In this document: positions 61,545 to 64,000 of the stretch, in pieces
Numbering within the stretch: position 1 is the first letter of the stretch
Layout: every line of letters starts with the position of its first letter
From: Natrinema ejinorense
Lineage (GTDB): Archaea > Halobacteriota > Halobacteria > Halobacteriales > Natrialbaceae
DNA: 64,000 bases
Reading direction: 5' to 3'
NCBI RefSeq assembly: GCF_002494345.1
Contig: NZ_NXNI01000001.1
Span: 124,001-188,000, forward strand
The notes under the pieces: generated by a model
Told to the model about the DNA's origin: nothing
Seen by the model: the letters and a program-made list of their open reading frames with translations, nothing else
Database searches by the model: none
Made by a program: the position numbers and the translations under genes

Positions 61545-62708
61545 TCACTCGTAGGCGGGGATCCCGGTGAATTCCTCGCCGAGGACGAGCGTGTGGATGT
61601 CGTGGGTCCCCTCGTAGGTGTAGACGGTCTCGAGGTTGGCCATGTGGCGCATCGGCGAGTAGTCGGTGGTGATGCCGTTCCCGCCGAGCATCTCGCGGGC
61701 GATCCGTGACTGGTTGCGCGCCATCCGAACGTTGTTGCGTTTGGCCATCGAGACGTGCTGGGGACGCAGCTCCCCGCGTTCTTTGAGTTCGGTCAGACGG
61801 GAGACGAGCAGTTGGGCCAGCGTGATCTGGGTGCCCATCTCCGCGAGCTTGCGCTGTTGGAGCTGGAACCGGCCGATCGGCCCGCCGAACTGCTCGCGGT
61901 CTTTCGCGTACTGCCGGGCGGCCTCGAAACAGTCGCGAGCGGCACCGACGGCACCCCAGGCGATGCCGAAGCGAGCCTGCGTCAGGCAGGACAGCGGTCC
62001 TTTCATTCCGGAGACACCGGGCAGAACGTTCTCTTCGGGAACGGACACGCCGTTGAGTCCGATCTCGCCCGTGATCGAGGCGCGCAGCGAGAGCTTGTCG
62101 TCGATCTTGTTTGTCGTGACGCCGTCGCGGTCGGTCTCGACGAGGAACCCGCGGACCGGGTCGTCCTCGGCCGACGTGTCGCGGGCCCAGACGATAGCCA
62201 CATCAGCGATCGGCGAGTTCGTGATCCAGGTTTTGGAGCCGTGCAGCACGTAGCCGTCCCCGTCGGCTTCGGCGCGGGTCTCCATCGCCGACGGGTTCGA
62301 GCCGTGTTCGGGTTCGGTCAGCCCGAAACAGCCGACGGCCTCGCCGTTGCCGAGTTTCGGCAGCCATGCTTCCTTCTGCGTCTCTGAGCCGTAGGTGTGG
62401 ATCGGGTACATCACGAGCGCGCCCTGTACCGACGCCATCGACCGCAGCCCCGAGTCACAGGCCTCGAGTTCCCGCATCAAGAGCCCGTAGGCCGTCTCGG
62501 AGACGTTGGGCGAGCCGTAGCCCTCGAGATTGGGTGCGTAAAACCCCATATCGCCCATCTCCGGGATCAACTCGGTGGGGAAGGTCCCGTTCTCGAAGTG
62601 GTCGCCGATGTCCGGACGTATTCGGTCGTCGACGAACTCGCGTGCCGTGTCCCGGATCAGGCGCTCTTCGTCCGTGAGTTCCGACTCGAGGTCGAGGAAA
62701 TCGAACAT
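61545..62708 (-). CDS. Acyl-CoA dehydrogenase (glutaryl-CoA dehydrogenase-like)
   Basis: A 387-residue FAD enzyme. It begins [20 protein letters not shown] and has the signatures CFGLTEPEHGSNPSAM, KTWITNSPIADVAIVWAR and DREQFGGPIGRFQLQQ. The catalytic base is Glu366 in TYEGTHDIHTLVLGEEFTG. The sequence resembles glutaryl-CoA dehydrogenases most, so it may oxidise a dicarboxylic acyl-CoA from lysine or tryptophan breakdown; substrate choice is inference. Its start codon overlaps the aminotransferase stop (TAATG), so both are made from one mRNA. Confidence 0.9.
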   Translation of the reverse strand: MFDFLDLESELTDEERLIRDTAREFVDDRIRPDIGDHFENGTFPTELIPEMGDMGFYAPNLEGYGSPNVSETAYGLLMRELEACDSGLRSMASVQGALVMYPIHTYGSETQKEAWLPKLGNGEAVGCFGLTEPEHGSNPSAMETRAEADGDGYVLHGSKTWITNSPIADVAIVWARDTSAEDDPVRGFLVETDRDGVTTNKIDDKLSLRASITGEIGLNGVSVPEENVLPGVSGMKGPLSCLTQARFGIAWGAVGAARDCFEAARQYAKDREQFGGPIGRFQLQQRKLAEMGTQITLAQLLVSRLTELKERGELRPQHVSMAKRNNVRMARNQSRIAREMLGGNGITTDYSPMRHMANLETVYTYEGTHDIHTLVLGEEFTGIPAYE

Positions 62709-64000
62709 TAGTTGGTCCCCTCCGTGGTGGTCGCTCGAATCGCGTGACAGAGAATGTCCATCCCGACTTCCGCCTGTTCACGGGTGAGCACGAGCGGCGG
62801 TATCAGCCGCAAGACGTTCCCGTGTCGACCGGCGTTCCAGACGAGGAGCCCGTTTTCGTAACAGCGGGTCTGGATCGCTTCGACCAGGTCGGCGTCGGGG
62901 TCGCCGTCGGCGTCGACGAACTCCGCGCCGACGAAGAGCCCTTTGCCCCGTACGTCCACCAATTCCGGCGTCGTCTCCGCGACCTCGTCGAGTCGATCGC
63001 GGAGGTACTGTCCGAGCGCCGTCGCGTGGGACAGCAGGTCGTGAGATTCGATGTACTCGATCGCTCGAAGCCCGCCGACCATCGCCGGCGCGTTGCCGCG
63101 GAAGGTCCCGACGTGGCCGCCGGGTCCCCACGTGTCGAAGTCCTCGTGATAGAGCATCGCCCCGATCGGCAGTCCGGTCCCGCCGAGTGCCTTCGCCATC
63201 GTGATCGCGTCTGGAGTGACGTCGAAATGGTCGGTCGCGAACCACTCGCCGGTTCGTCCCAGCCCGGTCTGAATCTCGTCGACGATCAGCATCGCATCGT
63301 TGTCGTCCGCGATGTCACGAAGCCCCTGGAGAAAGCCCTCCGGGGGGACGACGACGCCGCCCTCGCCTTGAATCGGCTCGACCCAGATTCCGGCGGGCGT
63401 TTCGTGACCGCCGTAGGGTGCCTCGAATTTCCGCTTGACGGCGTCGAGACACCGCTCACAGGCCTCTCGGCCACCCGCGCCCGCGTCCCGCGTCGGATAC
63501 GGGACGTGAACGGCGTCCGCCAGCAGCGGCCCGTACCCCTTTTTGTACTTCTTGCCCGCGGTGAGACTGAGTGCGCCGGCGGTCGTCCCGTGATACGCCC
63601 CCTCGAAGCCCAGGATCCCGTGGCGTCCGGTGTTGTGTTTGGCGAGTTTGATCGACCCCTCGATCGCATCACTCCCGCTTGGACCGCCGAACACGACGTT
63701 GCTCGAGCCGGCCAAGCCGCCGGGAGCGATCGTTCGTAGTTTCTCGATGAGGTCGATCCGTGCTTCGGTCGGGAAATCGATCGTATGTGCGACCGACTCG
63801 AGTTGCTCCTGGGTCCCCTCGAGGACGTAGGGGTTGGAGTGACCGACGTTCAGGACGCCGATCCCCGCGAAAAAGTCGAGGAACGTGTTCCCGTCGACGT
63901 CCCGAACCGTCGCCCCCCGTGCCTCCTCGAGCGCGATGGGAATCCGGCGCGGATACGCCACCGCGTTGCTATCGATCTCTCGTTGCCGCGTCAGTAGTTT
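62708..64000 (-). CDS. Class III aminotransferase, cut by window end
   Basis: The frame stays open to base 64000, so the true start lies outside; the visible part begins [19 protein letters not shown]. It is a PLP-dependent fold type I enzyme of the 4-aminobutyrate/diaminobutyrate/ornithine group: [82 protein letters not shown] and the PLP lysine in [16 protein letters not shown]. Coupling to an acyl-CoA dehydrogenase suggests an amino-acid or omega-amino-acid catabolic operon. The exact substrate is unknown. Confidence 0.85.
   Translation of the reverse strand, partial: KLLTRQREIDSNAVAYPRRIPIALEEARGATVRDVDGNTFLDFFAGIGVLNVGHSNPYVLEGTQEQLESVAHTIDFPTEARIDLIEKLRTIAPGGLAGSSNVVFGGPSGSDAIEGSIKLAKHNTGRHGILGFEGAYHGTTAGALSLTAGKKYKKGYGPLLADAVHVPYPTRDAGAGGREACERCLDAVKRKFEAPYGGHETPAGIWVEPIQGEGGVVVPPEGFLQGLRDIADDNDAMLIVDEIQTGLGRTGEWFATDHFDVTPDAITMAKALGGTGLPIGAMLYHEDFDTWGPGGHVGTFRGNAPAMVGGLRAIEYIESHDLLSHATALGQYLRDRLDEVAETTPELVDVRGKGLFVGAEFVDADGDPDADLVEAIQTRCYENGLLVWNAGRHGNVLRLIPPLVLTREQAEVGMDILCHAIRATTTEGTN

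Noticed and set aside
1-64000. CRISPR arrays, cas genes, plasmid replication genes, full transposases
   Set aside because: No regularly spaced short repeats outside the surface-protein gene, and no recognisable Cas, Rep, integrase or transposase protein in any frame.

Overview
The window is chromosomal DNA from a halophilic archaeon. The proteins are strongly acidic, GC is high with very frequent CTCGAG, promoters carry archaeal TATA boxes with short or no leaders, and several families are haloarchaeal (DUF7282, DUF7344, DUF7563, PadR, aIF5A, glycerol-1-phosphate dehydrogenase). The style resembles Natrinema, Haloterrigena and relatives, but that placement is inference. No rRNA, tRNA, CRISPR array or replication origin is visible.

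Layout. 0-6 kb: small regulators, a zinc-finger protein and a repeat-rich acidic surface protein. 6-13 kb: a sugar-nucleotide epimerase, MoeA, a small heat-shock protein, an AarF/UbiB-type kinase and an enolase-superfamily protein. 12.8-14.6 kb: a frameshifted membrane gene joining a degenerate M48 peptidase to a degenerate Mrr nuclease domain. 14.8-16.1 kb: the aIF5A-agmatinase pair. 16.1-17.0 kb: an inverted repeat around a lower-GC segment with two tiny overlapping ORFs. 17-21 kb: Nudix hydrolase, quinone reductase and a secreted alpha-amylase. 21.2-21.6 kb: a decayed amylase copy carrying a small palindromic element. 21.6-28.2 kb: ProS, a candidate small RNA and a large glutamate synthase. 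28.8-36 kb: an AhpD-like protein, a DUF123 protein, a RecA-like ATPase without a P-loop, an epimerase, a degenerate M48 homologue, EgsA for membrane lipids and an ABC exporter. 36-46 kb: an S9 peptidase, a glycosyltransferase, a HIT protein, TrpB, a YeiH-like exporter, an orphan NuoCD and a PAP2 phosphatase. 46-64 kb: a PAS histidine kinase between two palindromic elements, a sulfatase-like enzyme, a beta-propeller protein, a P-type ATPase, a dUTPase-like protein, aconitase, a flavin oxidoreductase, a beta-CASP nuclease, an Lrp regulator, an acyl-CoA dehydrogenase and a class III aminotransferase cut by the window end.

Most of the window is ordinary core metabolism: nitrogen assimilation (GltB), TCA cycle (aconitase), lipid backbone (EgsA), translation (aIF5A, ProS) and cofactors (MoeA). 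The unusual content is structural. At least five copies of an 84-bp, almost completely palindromic element (A to E) lie at gene ends. One copy supplies the stop codons of both flanking genes, one sits in the amylase pseudogene, and two bracket the histidine kinase. The other items to check are the inverted-repeat cassette near 16.5 kb and the terminator-ended RNA candidate upstream of gltB.
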